A stretch of 64,000 nt of DNA, taken from positions 1 through 64,000 of the forward strand of contig NZ_JAHPRO010000006.1 in assembly GCF_025562455.1 (NCBI RefSeq). Reading direction: 5' to 3'. The position numbers and the translations under genes are program-made. Positions 9,279 to 17,249 of the stretch are shown piece after piece. The notes under the pieces are model-generated. The model did not search any database and was not told where the DNA came from. It was given only the letters and a program-made list of their open reading frames with translations. Source of the stretch: Acinetobacter sp. WU_MDCI_Axc73 (lineage in GTDB: Bacteria; Pseudomonadota; Gammaproteobacteria; Pseudomonadales; Moraxellaceae). The number at the start of each line of letters is the position of its first letter. The first letter of the stretch is position 1.

Positions 9279-9938
9279 TTGAAGAAACGTATTGTATTTT
9301 CAGCATTTTTCTTGGCTTTATCTGTTTTTAATTTTGCATATGCTGCAAATGATCAAATTAAGTTAAAAAGAGGCTGTTTAAAAGATTACCCACAGGCAGT
9401 TGGACAAACAGATCAAACACTTCTGGGGATTTACGAACAGATTTGCGATAAAAAAAATGCAGATAAAAAAAATGATTTATTGGCTCAAGCCGCTATGCGT
9501 TTTCATGGGCTAGGACAAAATCTTAATGCCTTACTTTTGGTGAATCAGCTAAAAAGTCAAAACGTTCAGGGCAATTTACTGACAGACGTTGCCTTTTTAT
9601 CGAGTGTGGCGATTGCAAACGATAGTTTAAAAGAAATGCGTGAAAAGCAAATGCGTTATCTAAGTGAAGATTTAACCTATCCGCCTGCCAAACAACTGGT
9701 TGAACAGATTCGCCAGTCAATGCCTGCGCCTGACACTTCAGAGCTAAAAGGTATCACCGATGCCTCACTTAAGGCATCACAGCGGAATACACGCGCTACT
9801 GCGATCAAGCGTACAAGTAGCAAAGCCAGCATGAGTAAAACTAGCAGTAGTAAAGCAAGGGTGACGACGACGACTCCTACAAAACCCGCCGCGACAACAA
9901 TTAAATCAAATGCTAACCCTTTTGAGTCATTAAAGTAA
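9279..9938 (+). CDS. asaA: T6SS-associated periplasmic protein AsaA
   Basis: A protein of about 219 residues with a clear signal peptide (KKRIVFSAFFLALSVFNFAYA, cleavage after AYA) and a basic, Ser/Thr-rich, low-complexity C-terminus. It heads the rightward T6SS operon directly before tssB, the position of asaA in Acinetobacter, where AsaA is reported as a periplasmic factor needed for full T6SS activity through TssM. I prefer the TTG start at 9279 because GAAGAGG lies six bases upstream and the signal peptide is then of normal length. An in-frame ATG at 9264 adds five residues but has no ribosome site. Identity rests on position and topology more than on a motif. Confidence 0.75.
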   Translation: MKKRIVFSAFFLALSVFNFAYAANDQIKLKRGCLKDYPQAVGQTDQTLLGIYEQICDKKNADKKNDLLAQAAMRFHGLGQNLNALLLVNQLKSQNVQGNLLTDVAFLSSVAIANDSLKEMREKQMRYLSEDLTYPPAKQLVEQIRQSMPAPDTSELKGITDASLKASQRNTRATAIKRTSSKASMSKTSSSKARVTTTTPTKPAATTIKSNANPFESLK

Positions 9939-9955
9939 TATAGGATGGATTGATC

Positions 9956-10459
9956 ATGGCAAAACGAGAAAGCGTACAGAAAAAACTCCAGCGGATTCGT
10001 CCCCCACGTGTTCAGTTGACCTATGATGTTGAAATTGGCGATGCTAAAGAAGCCAAGGAACTGCCTTTTGTTGTTGGTGTTATGGGTGATTTTTCGGCCG
10101 CATCTGAACTTGAAAAAACAAAATTAAAAGACAAAAAATTTATCAATGTGGATTTAGATAATATTGATGAAGTCATGGAGTCATTAGCGCCACGCGCTGC
10201 TTTTCAGGTTGAAAATACATTGACCGAAGAAGGTGGCCGAATGTCTGTCGATTTAACTTTTAATTCCATGGAAGATTTTCGCCCTGAACAAGTGGTGCAA
10301 CAAGTGGATCCACTGCGTAAGTTGGTTGAAGCACGAGAGCGTTTAACAGATTTGCGTAACAAGATCTCCAATAGTGAGCGTCTGGAAGACTTGTTAGATG
10401 AAGTCTTAAAAAATACCGATCAGGTTCGTAAGTTAAGCGCAGAGGCAGATCATGAGTAA
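9956..10459 (+). CDS. tssB: T6SS contractile sheath small subunit TssB
   Basis: A 167-residue protein of the TssB/VipA family, which forms the contractile sheath with TssC. Family features are the N-terminal QKKLQRIRPPRVQLTYDVEIG, the ELPFVVGVMGDFSA strand, the FINVDLDNIDEVMESLAPR segment and the conserved MEDFRPEQVV. The ATG at 9956 is chosen over an upstream TTG because GGA of TAGGATGG lies at a suitable distance and MAKRES is the usual start. It overlaps tssC by 8 bp. Confidence 0.95.
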   Translation: MAKRESVQKKLQRIRPPRVQLTYDVEIGDAKEAKELPFVVGVMGDFSAASELEKTKLKDKKFINVDLDNIDEVMESLAPRAAFQVENTLTEEGGRMSVDLTFNSMEDFRPEQVVQQVDPLRKLVEARERLTDLRNKISNSERLEDLLDEVLKNTDQVRKLSAEADHE

Positions 10460-11936
10460 TTCACAAACTGCCGCGACTGCGGCCTTAGCCGTTGAGCAAC
10501 AGGATCAGTTATTAGATTCTATTGTTGAACAGAGTCGTATTGCACGTAATGATGAAGAGCATGTGCGCGCTAAAAGTCTGATTAGTGAACTTGCCAAAGA
10601 AGTGATGGCGGGAACAATCACTGTTTCTGAGAATATGACTTTGTCTATCGATAAGCGAATTGCTGAAATTGATGCGTTGATTTCCAGTCAATTGAGTCAA
10701 ATCATGCATCATGAGCAGTTTCAAAAAATAGAGTCAACGTGGCGTGGCTTATATTATTTTTGTCAGGAAACACCATCGAATCCATTGATCAAGATTCGTA
10801 TGCTCAATACCACTAAAAAAGAGCTAGTCAAAGATTTTCAGGGTGCAACGGATTTTGATCAAAGTACCTTATTCAAAAAAATCTATGAAGAAGAATATGG
10901 TTCTTTTGGTGGAGCACCGTATTCTGCTTTGATTGGTGACTTTGAGTTTGATCGAACGCCATCAGATATGTATTTGCTAGAGCAGATTTCGCACGTCGCT
11001 GCGGCTGCACATGCTCCTTTCATTTCAGCGGCAAGTCCTAATATGCTGGGTCTTGAGTCGTTTACAGATATTGATCGTCCACGTGATGTATCCAAGATTT
11101 TCGAAACTGCTGAGTACGTACAGTGGCGTTCTTTCCGTGAGAGTGAAGATTCACGCTATGTTGCATTGGCCATGCCGCATGTATTGGGGCGTTTGCCTTA
11201 TCATCCGAAAGAAGGTACAGCAACTGAAGGCTTTAATTTTATTGAAGAAGTCTCTGGTCAAAATCATGAAGAATATTTATGGATGAATGCTGCTTATGCC
11301 TTCGGTACACGTTTAACCAATGCTTTTGATTTACACGGATGGTGTGCTGCGATCCGTGGAGTTGAGGGGGGAGGGCTCGTTGAAGGCTTACCTGTACATA
11401 CTTTTAAAACCACAGATGGCGAAGTGGTATTTAAATGTCCTACTGAAATTGCAATTACCGATCGTCGTGAAAAAGAATTGAGTGATCTAGGCTTTATTCC
11501 ACTAGTGCATTGCAAAAATACTGATTATGCCGCTTTTTTTGGCGCGCAATCGACACAGAAGCCTAAAAAATATGACAGTGATACTGCCAATGCGAACTCA
11601 GCATTATCGAGTCAGATTCAATACATCATGGCGGTATCGCGCATTGCACATTACCTAAAAGCCATGATGCGCGATAAAGTCGGAAGTTTTGCTTCAGCCG
11701 GAAATGTCGAAGCTTTCCTCAATGAATGGTTGTCTCAATATGTGTTGTTGGATGATGGCGCATCGCAAGAAGCGAAAGCTCAATATCCATTGCGTGAGGC
11801 GTCCGTAAAGGTTGTAGAGGATCCGGCACAACCGGGACACTACAAGTCTGTGGTTTTTTTAAGACCGCATTTCCAGCTGGATGAGTTGTCTGTTTCCTTA
11901 CGACTCGTGACTGAACTTCCTCAGTCCTCTAACTAA
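10452..11936 (+). CDS. tssC: T6SS contractile sheath large subunit TssC
   Basis: A 494-residue protein of the TssC/VipB family. Marks include KIESTWRGLYYFCQ near residue 97, the FGGAPYSALIGDFEF stretch, FISAASPNMLGLESF, a WMNAAYAFGTRLTNAF segment and the C-terminal half (KAMMRDKVGSFAS) with strands that interlock sheath rings. Length is typical. It overlaps tssB by 8 bp, suggesting translational coupling for stoichiometric sheath subunits. Confidence 0.96.
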   Translation: MSNSQTAATAALAVEQQDQLLDSIVEQSRIARNDEEHVRAKSLISELAKEVMAGTITVSENMTLSIDKRIAEIDALISSQLSQIMHHEQFQKIESTWRGLYYFCQETPSNPLIKIRMLNTTKKELVKDFQGATDFDQSTLFKKIYEEEYGSFGGAPYSALIGDFEFDRTPSDMYLLEQISHVAAAAHAPFISAASPNMLGLESFTDIDRPRDVSKIFETAEYVQWRSFRESEDSRYVALAMPHVLGRLPYHPKEGTATEGFNFIEEVSGQNHEEYLWMNAAYAFGTRLTNAFDLHGWCAAIRGVEGGGLVEGLPVHTFKTTDGEVVFKCPTEIAITDRREKELSDLGFIPLVHCKNTDYAAFFGAQSTQKPKKYDSDTANANSALSSQIQYIMAVSRIAHYLKAMMRDKVGSFASAGNVEAFLNEWLSQYVLLDDGASQEAKAQYPLREASVKVVEDPAQPGHYKSVVFLRPHFQLDELSVSLRLVTELPQSSN

Positions 11937-11980
11937 GAGCCGCGCATAATAATGTTAAATTAGAAATAGGATAATTTTAA

Positions 11981-12484
11981 ATGAAAGATATATACGTTCA
12001 ATTTCGAGGCAAGTACAAGGTTGATGGCGAATCTCGTGATGCTGAACATAAAGATTGGCTTGAAGTAAACTCTTGGGCGCACAACATTCGTCAACCAAAA
12101 TCTGCAACTTCAAGTAGTGTTGGTGGTCACACTGCTGAGCGTGTAGAACATTCAGATATGGTTTTTGTTAAAGATTTGGATGCAACCAGTCCAAAGCTTT
12201 GGGAAGCTTGTTCAGCGGGTTATACCTTTGACGAAGTTCAAATCGATTTCTATCGTGCCAATGGTGACAAGCGAATTAAATATCTACAAATCAAGCTCAA
12301 GCATGTCTTAGTTTCTAGCGTGACACCAACTGTCAATGAAGAAGGTGTTCCGACAGAGACCTTTGGTCTTAAATATGCCGCGGTTGAGTGGACCTATAAC
12401 CAACAAGATATCAATGGTACGGCCAAAGGTGCTGTGACCAAAAAATGGTCGCTTTCAAATAATACTGCATCTTACGCGGCGTAA
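11981..12484 (+). CDS. hcp: T6SS inner tube protein Hcp
   Basis: A 167-residue Hcp family protein that stacks as hexameric rings to form the expelled inner tube. The N-terminus KDIYVQFRGKYKVDGES, the WLEVNSWAHNIRQP strand and the C-terminal beta segment ending in KKWSL are characteristic. It has its own Shine-Dalgarno (AGGATAATTTTAA before ATG) after a 44-bp gap from tssC, and a strong hairpin follows it. Both are consistent with higher expression than its neighbours. Confidence 0.95.
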   Translation: MKDIYVQFRGKYKVDGESRDAEHKDWLEVNSWAHNIRQPKSATSSSVGGHTAERVEHSDMVFVKDLDATSPKLWEACSAGYTFDEVQIDFYRANGDKRIKYLQIKLKHVLVSSVTPTVNEEGVPTETFGLKYAAVEWTYNQQDINGTAKGAVTKKWSLSNNTASYAA

Positions 12485-12499
12485 TCGCTGTGTCATGTT

Positions 12500-12528
12500 T
12501 AGAGGCTGACTAGCTCAGCCTCTATTTG
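12500..12528 (+). terminator. Hairpin after hcp, probable attenuator or mRNA stabiliser
   Basis: A perfect 10-bp inverted repeat (TAGAGGCTGA / TCAGCCTCTA) with a five-base loop, followed by only a short TTT, lies 15 bases after the hcp stop and inside the T6SS operon. The weak T-tract suggests partial termination or protection of hcp mRNA from 3' decay rather than a full stop, because the essential downstream tss genes need read-through. Confidence 0.65.
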
Positions 12529-12544
12529 ATCAATATAGATAAAA

Positions 12545-13018
12545 ATGAATTTAGATCAGTTATATCCTTATGGTTTTCGATCCACATTATTTGATCGTTT
12601 AAGTCCTGAACAGGATGATGTGAAAGGCTTATCCATTCAGCAATTACGCGAATCTGTTGCACGTGATTTGGAAGATTTGCTCAATAGTCGGGTGGCCAAA
12701 ATCGATGAGTTGATGCAAGACTATCCTTTGGCAGCAAAGTCGATTTTACAGTTTGGCATTATCGATTTTGTCGGATTATCGACGGCCAATCCAATGGATC
12801 GGGACAAGATTTGTCAATCGATCGAACAATCTATTGCAGCGCACGAACCTCGTTTACGACAGGTGAAGGTGGAAATGCTATTGGACGGTCATAATATGGG
12901 ATCACTTTGTCTGAGCATTCAGGCTTATCTCAATATTCACCCATTGTACGAACCTGTGGTGTTTGATGCGTTATTAAAACCAACCACTCAACAATATGTT
13001 ATTTCTGCGCGAAGCTAA
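12545..13018 (+). CDS. tssE: T6SS baseplate subunit TssE (gp25-like)
   Basis: A 157-residue protein of the GPW/gp25 family, part of the baseplate wedge that initiates the sheath. It shows the conserved SVARDLEDLLNSR helix near residue 35, the SILQFGIIDF segment, and the C-terminal PRL..VKVEML region. Length is normal. It begins 20 bases after the hcp hairpin and is followed by tssF after 11 bp. Confidence 0.9.
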   Translation: MNLDQLYPYGFRSTLFDRLSPEQDDVKGLSIQQLRESVARDLEDLLNSRVAKIDELMQDYPLAAKSILQFGIIDFVGLSTANPMDRDKICQSIEQSIAAHEPRLRQVKVEMLLDGHNMGSLCLSIQAYLNIHPLYEPVVFDALLKPTTQQYVISARS

Positions 13019-13029
13019 GTGGGATTCCC

Positions 13030-14838
13030 GTGATTGAAGAACTTCTACCGTATTATGAAAAACAGCTTCAGGAATTTGGTCAGCAATCACGTGATTTTGC
13101 GTTGAAATATCCCAAAATTGCGCAACGTTTATCCTTAAATCAGGAACAAATTGACGATCCCCATATTGAGCGTTTAATTCAGGCTTTTTCTCTAATCGCT
13201 GCTCGGATTGATAAAAAGCTGGCAGATAGTTATGACGTGTTTACACGTTCATTATTTGAAGTCATGTTCCCCCAATATCTGCGACATTTTCCTGCCTGTA
13301 CGGTGGTCTGTTTTGAAGATCAGAATAAACTCAAACAACTGACAGAAGCACACCGTATTCCAGTACAGACCACTTTGAAATCCAGAAGTTTTAAGGGCGT
13401 TCAATGTGAGTTTAAGACCACACGCGAAGTTCGATTATTGCCAATCACATTAAGCGATCTGAATTTTAAAACCATGCCGAGCGCGCATGTACATCTGAAT
13501 CAGAATGCAGGTCTTGCGTTAAAATTTGAACTATATCAACCTGCACAGACATGGTTAAGCCAAGAAAAACTGTCGATTTATCTGGATGCGATATCAAATT
13601 TTCCATTGCAGTTGCTAGACAGTATTTTTAAAAAAGAAACGGTATTTTCAATTCGTGTGGGACATCAAGCCTGGAAAATTTCCAATCCATTTCAACTTTT
13701 AGGTTTTACTGAATCAGAGTCATTATTACCTGTCGATCAGCATACGCATCATGCGTATCGATTGTTGATGGAGTATTTTTGTTTCCCTGAAAAATTTAGC
13801 TATTTGAATCTGGATTTAAGTTTTTTGACTGATTTACCTGCACAAGCATTGCAGTTTGAATTATTAATTGACTTTAAACTTAATCTAAATGATCAGGCCA
13901 GTATTCGTAATTATTCTGAACTTAATGTCGCCAATTTTAAGTTATTTACGACCCCTGTGGTGAATTTATTTGAGAAACAAGCCGAACCGCAAAAACTTAG
14001 TCACCGTCAGCTTGAATATCCTTTAATTACTGATGCACACCATCCTGAGTTTTATCAAGTGTATTCTGTGCTAGAAATGAATATGGTACGAGAGAAAACC
14101 AATCAGGAACAAAGTATCAGGCCAATTTTACCTTTTTTTGCCATGAGCCATTATCAGCATGAGCAGACCCCATTTTTCTATGCGTTAAATTATCAAAAGT
14201 TACAGCCAAATTACGTAGAAATGGGTTATTCAATTATTTCTAAAGCACTACAACCTTATAACATCAAATCTGATTTTATTAGCAGTAAATTATTATGTTC
14301 AAACCGTGATTTACCGCATGAAGCTTTAGGACAATCACAAAATATTCTGAATTTAAATGAGAGTAGTTTGGCGCGTCGTGCCCTTGTATTGAAACGTCCC
14401 ACGCCACCATATCAGTTTGAGCAACACAAAAATGAACAATGGCGGATTATTTCGCATTTATCTTTAAACACGCTGGCATTAATGAAGGGCGATAGTGTGG
14501 CGCATGTGAAAGAGCTATTGGAACTTTATAACTTACCGCGCTCTAAAGAAAATCATTTACTCATCGATGCGATTAAGCATATTGATTTTTCTCTCACCCA
14601 CAAACTGGTTACAGCCAAACCTTTTCCAATGTTTATTCGTGGCGTCAAAGCGGTGGTCAAAATCGATCGTTCCGTTTTTCGTGGGCATAGTTTATATGTG
14701 TTTAGTCAACTGCTTAGTCAAATCTTTAACCTGAAAGTACAGATGAATAGTTTTGTCGATGTCATTATTCAGGATCATCTCAATCAGCAGGAGTTATACC
14801 AATGCGTTCAGAACGTTGGTGGCAAGACACTTCTGTAA
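13030..14838 (+). CDS. tssF: T6SS baseplate subunit TssF
   Basis: A 602-residue TssF/VasA family protein, a structural component of the baseplate wedge with TssG, TssE and TssK. The N-terminus LLPYYEKQLQEFGQQSRDFALKYPK, the VMFPQYLRHFPACTVV segment and the C-terminal FIRGVKAVVKIDR..FRG.SLYVFSQLL.QIF region are family hallmarks. It starts with GTG at 13030, preceded by a GGGATTCCC stretch. Its 3' end overlaps tssG by 37 bp. Confidence 0.95.
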   Translation: MIEELLPYYEKQLQEFGQQSRDFALKYPKIAQRLSLNQEQIDDPHIERLIQAFSLIAARIDKKLADSYDVFTRSLFEVMFPQYLRHFPACTVVCFEDQNKLKQLTEAHRIPVQTTLKSRSFKGVQCEFKTTREVRLLPITLSDLNFKTMPSAHVHLNQNAGLALKFELYQPAQTWLSQEKLSIYLDAISNFPLQLLDSIFKKETVFSIRVGHQAWKISNPFQLLGFTESESLLPVDQHTHHAYRLLMEYFCFPEKFSYLNLDLSFLTDLPAQALQFELLIDFKLNLNDQASIRNYSELNVANFKLFTTPVVNLFEKQAEPQKLSHRQLEYPLITDAHHPEFYQVYSVLEMNMVREKTNQEQSIRPILPFFAMSHYQHEQTPFFYALNYQKLQPNYVEMGYSIISKALQPYNIKSDFISSKLLCSNRDLPHEALGQSQNILNLNESSLARRALVLKRPTPPYQFEQHKNEQWRIISHLSLNTLALMKGDSVAHVKELLELYNLPRSKENHLLIDAIKHIDFSLTHKLVTAKPFPMFIRGVKAVVKIDRSVFRGHSLYVFSQLLSQIFNLKVQMNSFVDVIIQDHLNQQELYQCVQNVGGKTLL

Positions 14839-15800
14839 TCGATGAACTGTTTAAACAGGCAGGGCATTTTGAATTTATTCAATCAACGCGTTTATTGCGA
14901 CATTTACCGATTGCTTCAGCTCAAGCTTATTGGGCAGATGATATTCATTTTGACAGTTCGCTCAATTTGAATTTTCCTGCGACGCAAATTGAGACATTAT
15001 CGTTACAGCAATCGCAGATTCAGATCACCAATTTGGTGGTAGGTTTAACAGGTATACAAGGTGCTTTACCTTATACTTACACTCAAAAAGTCAAGCAAAG
15101 TCCGCGTCAACACCGTCAGGAAGTCAAAGCCTTTCTAAACTTATTTAACCATAATTTAACCGCGCAATATGTCGATGCGAGTCTGACCTATAACTTGCCA
15201 GTACGTTATGAAATTGAACATGAAAACTTTTATTTAAATATATTACATGCTTTAAGTGGTTATGTGCAGTCACAACAGCAACAACCTGATCTAGATGAAT
15301 ATTTTGCTGAATTTTCAGGCTTGATGCAGGGTCAAAATAATACCGCACATGCCTTAAAAACCATGCTGAGCTGTGTATTCGAGCAAGAGATTCAGATTCA
15401 GGAATTTATTAAAGAACGCTTTCAACTCGGAGATGAACAAAAAACCTGTTTGGATGGAACACAGCCAGCATTATTGGGGGTAAATACCTTTTGTGGTGAC
15501 ACTATTGAACAAATTGATGGAAAAATCGAAATTCAGATTGGACCATTGAAACGAGCACAATATTTGAGTTTTTTACCTCATCAGTCAAATCACATCAAAC
15601 TCAGGCGAATTGTAGAAACTTGGTGTAGTCCGACTTTATTGATTGATCTACGGTTAATTTTGGATCGTACCGAAATTCAGCCAATTTGTGTAAGTTCTAC
15701 GCAGCAAGTAGGATTGGGACAGGGCGCATTTTTAGGTTATACCGCTGAACCTGATCATAATCAGGATACCTGTTTTGCGCTGATTGGAGCTGCGGCATGA
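14802..15800 (+). CDS. tssG: T6SS baseplate subunit TssG
   Basis: A 332-residue TssG/VasB family protein. Recognisable parts are the N-terminal RWWQDTSVIDELFKQAGHFEFIQSTRLL, the FPATQIETL motif, VGLTGIQGALPYTYT, and FLNLFNHNLTA. It partners TssF in the baseplate. The start lies inside tssF, with AGGAG about 8 bases upstream of the ATG, and the 3' end overlaps the next gene by an ATGA, so all three are probably translationally coupled. Confidence 0.92.
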   Translation: MRSERWWQDTSVIDELFKQAGHFEFIQSTRLLRHLPIASAQAYWADDIHFDSSLNLNFPATQIETLSLQQSQIQITNLVVGLTGIQGALPYTYTQKVKQSPRQHRQEVKAFLNLFNHNLTAQYVDASLTYNLPVRYEIEHENFYLNILHALSGYVQSQQQQPDLDEYFAEFSGLMQGQNNTAHALKTMLSCVFEQEIQIQEFIKERFQLGDEQKTCLDGTQPALLGVNTFCGDTIEQIDGKIEIQIGPLKRAQYLSFLPHQSNHIKLRRIVETWCSPTLLIDLRLILDRTEIQPICVSSTQQVGLGQGAFLGYTAEPDHNQDTCFALIGAAA

Positions 15801-17212
15801 TCAAAAAAATAATTGCTGTGCTGTTGATCGTTTTTATTACCGTAGCTGCAACTATTATTTTTTATTGGAAAGATAGTCAGTTTGATCCAAGTTCATCTGA
15901 TTTATTAATTTATTTATTGATTCTACCAGTACTGATCAGCACCATGATTTTAACGCCGTGGCTGATCTATCGGTTTTACCAAGCACGTCAAGAACAGCGA
16001 AACCAGCCTATCTCAGAGCAGGTATCTGAATCATCACACGCAGCTAAGGTCGCAACAGAATGGCTGACATTACAGTTATATGCTGCTTTTAGTAAAAGTG
16101 CCTTAGGTGAAAATGATGACATTATTCAAGCAATTCAAGATTATCAAAGTCCACAACTAGATATGAAATTGGTGAATAGTTACGGTCTGCCAATTTTGTC
16201 TTATCGTATCGCTGAACTAGACGTTTATTTGGATCAAGAGGATCAGCAAACATCCAGTTTTTCGGTGCGTCAGCAACGTGTCATGCTGCTTATTCAGCAA
16301 CAAATTGAACAGCAAAGTCCATTTTTACAGCATATTGTCGATCATCTCAGACGTTCAAGTTTATTTTTTGAAACTGAACATCTACATGAATATCGAATGC
16401 ATCCAGCTTGGATCGATCCTCAAGCTGAATATGATACTGATGAACCTACCAATACTGCCCAACTCGATCCTGTCAGCCGTTTAAACCGACTGAATCTGCA
16501 TATAATTTTGTCGGAAGATTTACTCCATCTCTGGGATGATGCAAGTTGTTCCGAATATATATATCAAGTTTTAGGCGAATTAGGTTTTCTGCCTCAAAAA
16601 ATTCATGTTGAATATCATTTTTGGGGACAGCAATCAGCTGCACGTGAATGGTCATCTCTCTTACAAAATTTGGCACAACAGCAGGAACAAATCACACTCA
16701 TTATTCATGCCGACTCTGAAATTGATCAGGATCTGGTCGATGAGCGCACATGGCTGACCGATCAATATATTGCAGCGGAGTATGCAGGGAGCTGCTGTCT
16801 TGCTGGATTAGAGGTCAAAGTCGAGAATTTGAGCCCGATCAAGCAGATTCGTCTAGCGCTTAATCAACCGAAAATAGCACACATTTTGAATGAACTCGAT
16901 CTAACGCAATTGCAACAATATCAATCGGAACAGCCTTTTGTGGTGGTTGCTGAACATGCCACAGACCTTAAGGTATTGAAACAACTAGCTCAGCAGTTTG
17001 AAGAAACCCCAATAGAGACTCAGCACTATCTTTATATCTCATCGAGTTTAGGCAATACCCAACAGTTATCCAAGATCTATGCGTATATGCTCGCGATGCA
17101 ATTTCCAGATGATCAGACGATTTTTATCACATCCACCTCAACTGCAATCGGCACTGCGGTCATTCAGGCTATTCCATCGTCAGAGCCTGTATCAGAGGTG
17201 TTAGCTTCATGA
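15797..17212 (+). CDS. asaB: T6SS-locus membrane protein between tssG and tssM (asaB-like)
   Basis: A 471-residue protein with two N-terminal transmembrane helices (about residues 5-24 and 35-59) and a long soluble domain with no catalytic motif I recognise. In Acinetobacter T6SS loci the gene between tssG and tssM is called asaB; the symbol is given on position alone. It overlaps tssG by 4 bp (ATGA) and is 37 bp before tssM, so it is probably made with the envelope complex. The topology (both termini cytoplasmic, large C-terminal domain inside) would suit an accessory of TssM. Function is unknown. Confidence 0.6.
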   Translation: MIKKIIAVLLIVFITVAATIIFYWKDSQFDPSSSDLLIYLLILPVLISTMILTPWLIYRFYQARQEQRNQPISEQVSESSHAAKVATEWLTLQLYAAFSKSALGENDDIIQAIQDYQSPQLDMKLVNSYGLPILSYRIAELDVYLDQEDQQTSSFSVRQQRVMLLIQQQIEQQSPFLQHIVDHLRRSSLFFETEHLHEYRMHPAWIDPQAEYDTDEPTNTAQLDPVSRLNRLNLHIILSEDLLHLWDDASCSEYIYQVLGELGFLPQKIHVEYHFWGQQSAAREWSSLLQNLAQQQEQITLIIHADSEIDQDLVDERTWLTDQYIAAEYAGSCCLAGLEVKVENLSPIKQIRLALNQPKIAHILNELDLTQLQQYQSEQPFVVVAEHATDLKVLKQLAQQFEETPIETQHYLYISSSLGNTQQLSKIYAYMLAMQFPDDQTIFITSTSTAIGTAVIQAIPSSEPVSEVLAS

Positions 17213-17249
17213 TTTCTTTATTAATTTTTGAATTTAAAACGAGAAAAAG

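Noticed and set aside
9079..9306. A 75-codon leftward frame between tssH and asaA
   Set aside because: It overlaps the asaA start and signal peptide, has A+T-driven composition and no ribosome site. The region is better read as a promoter.
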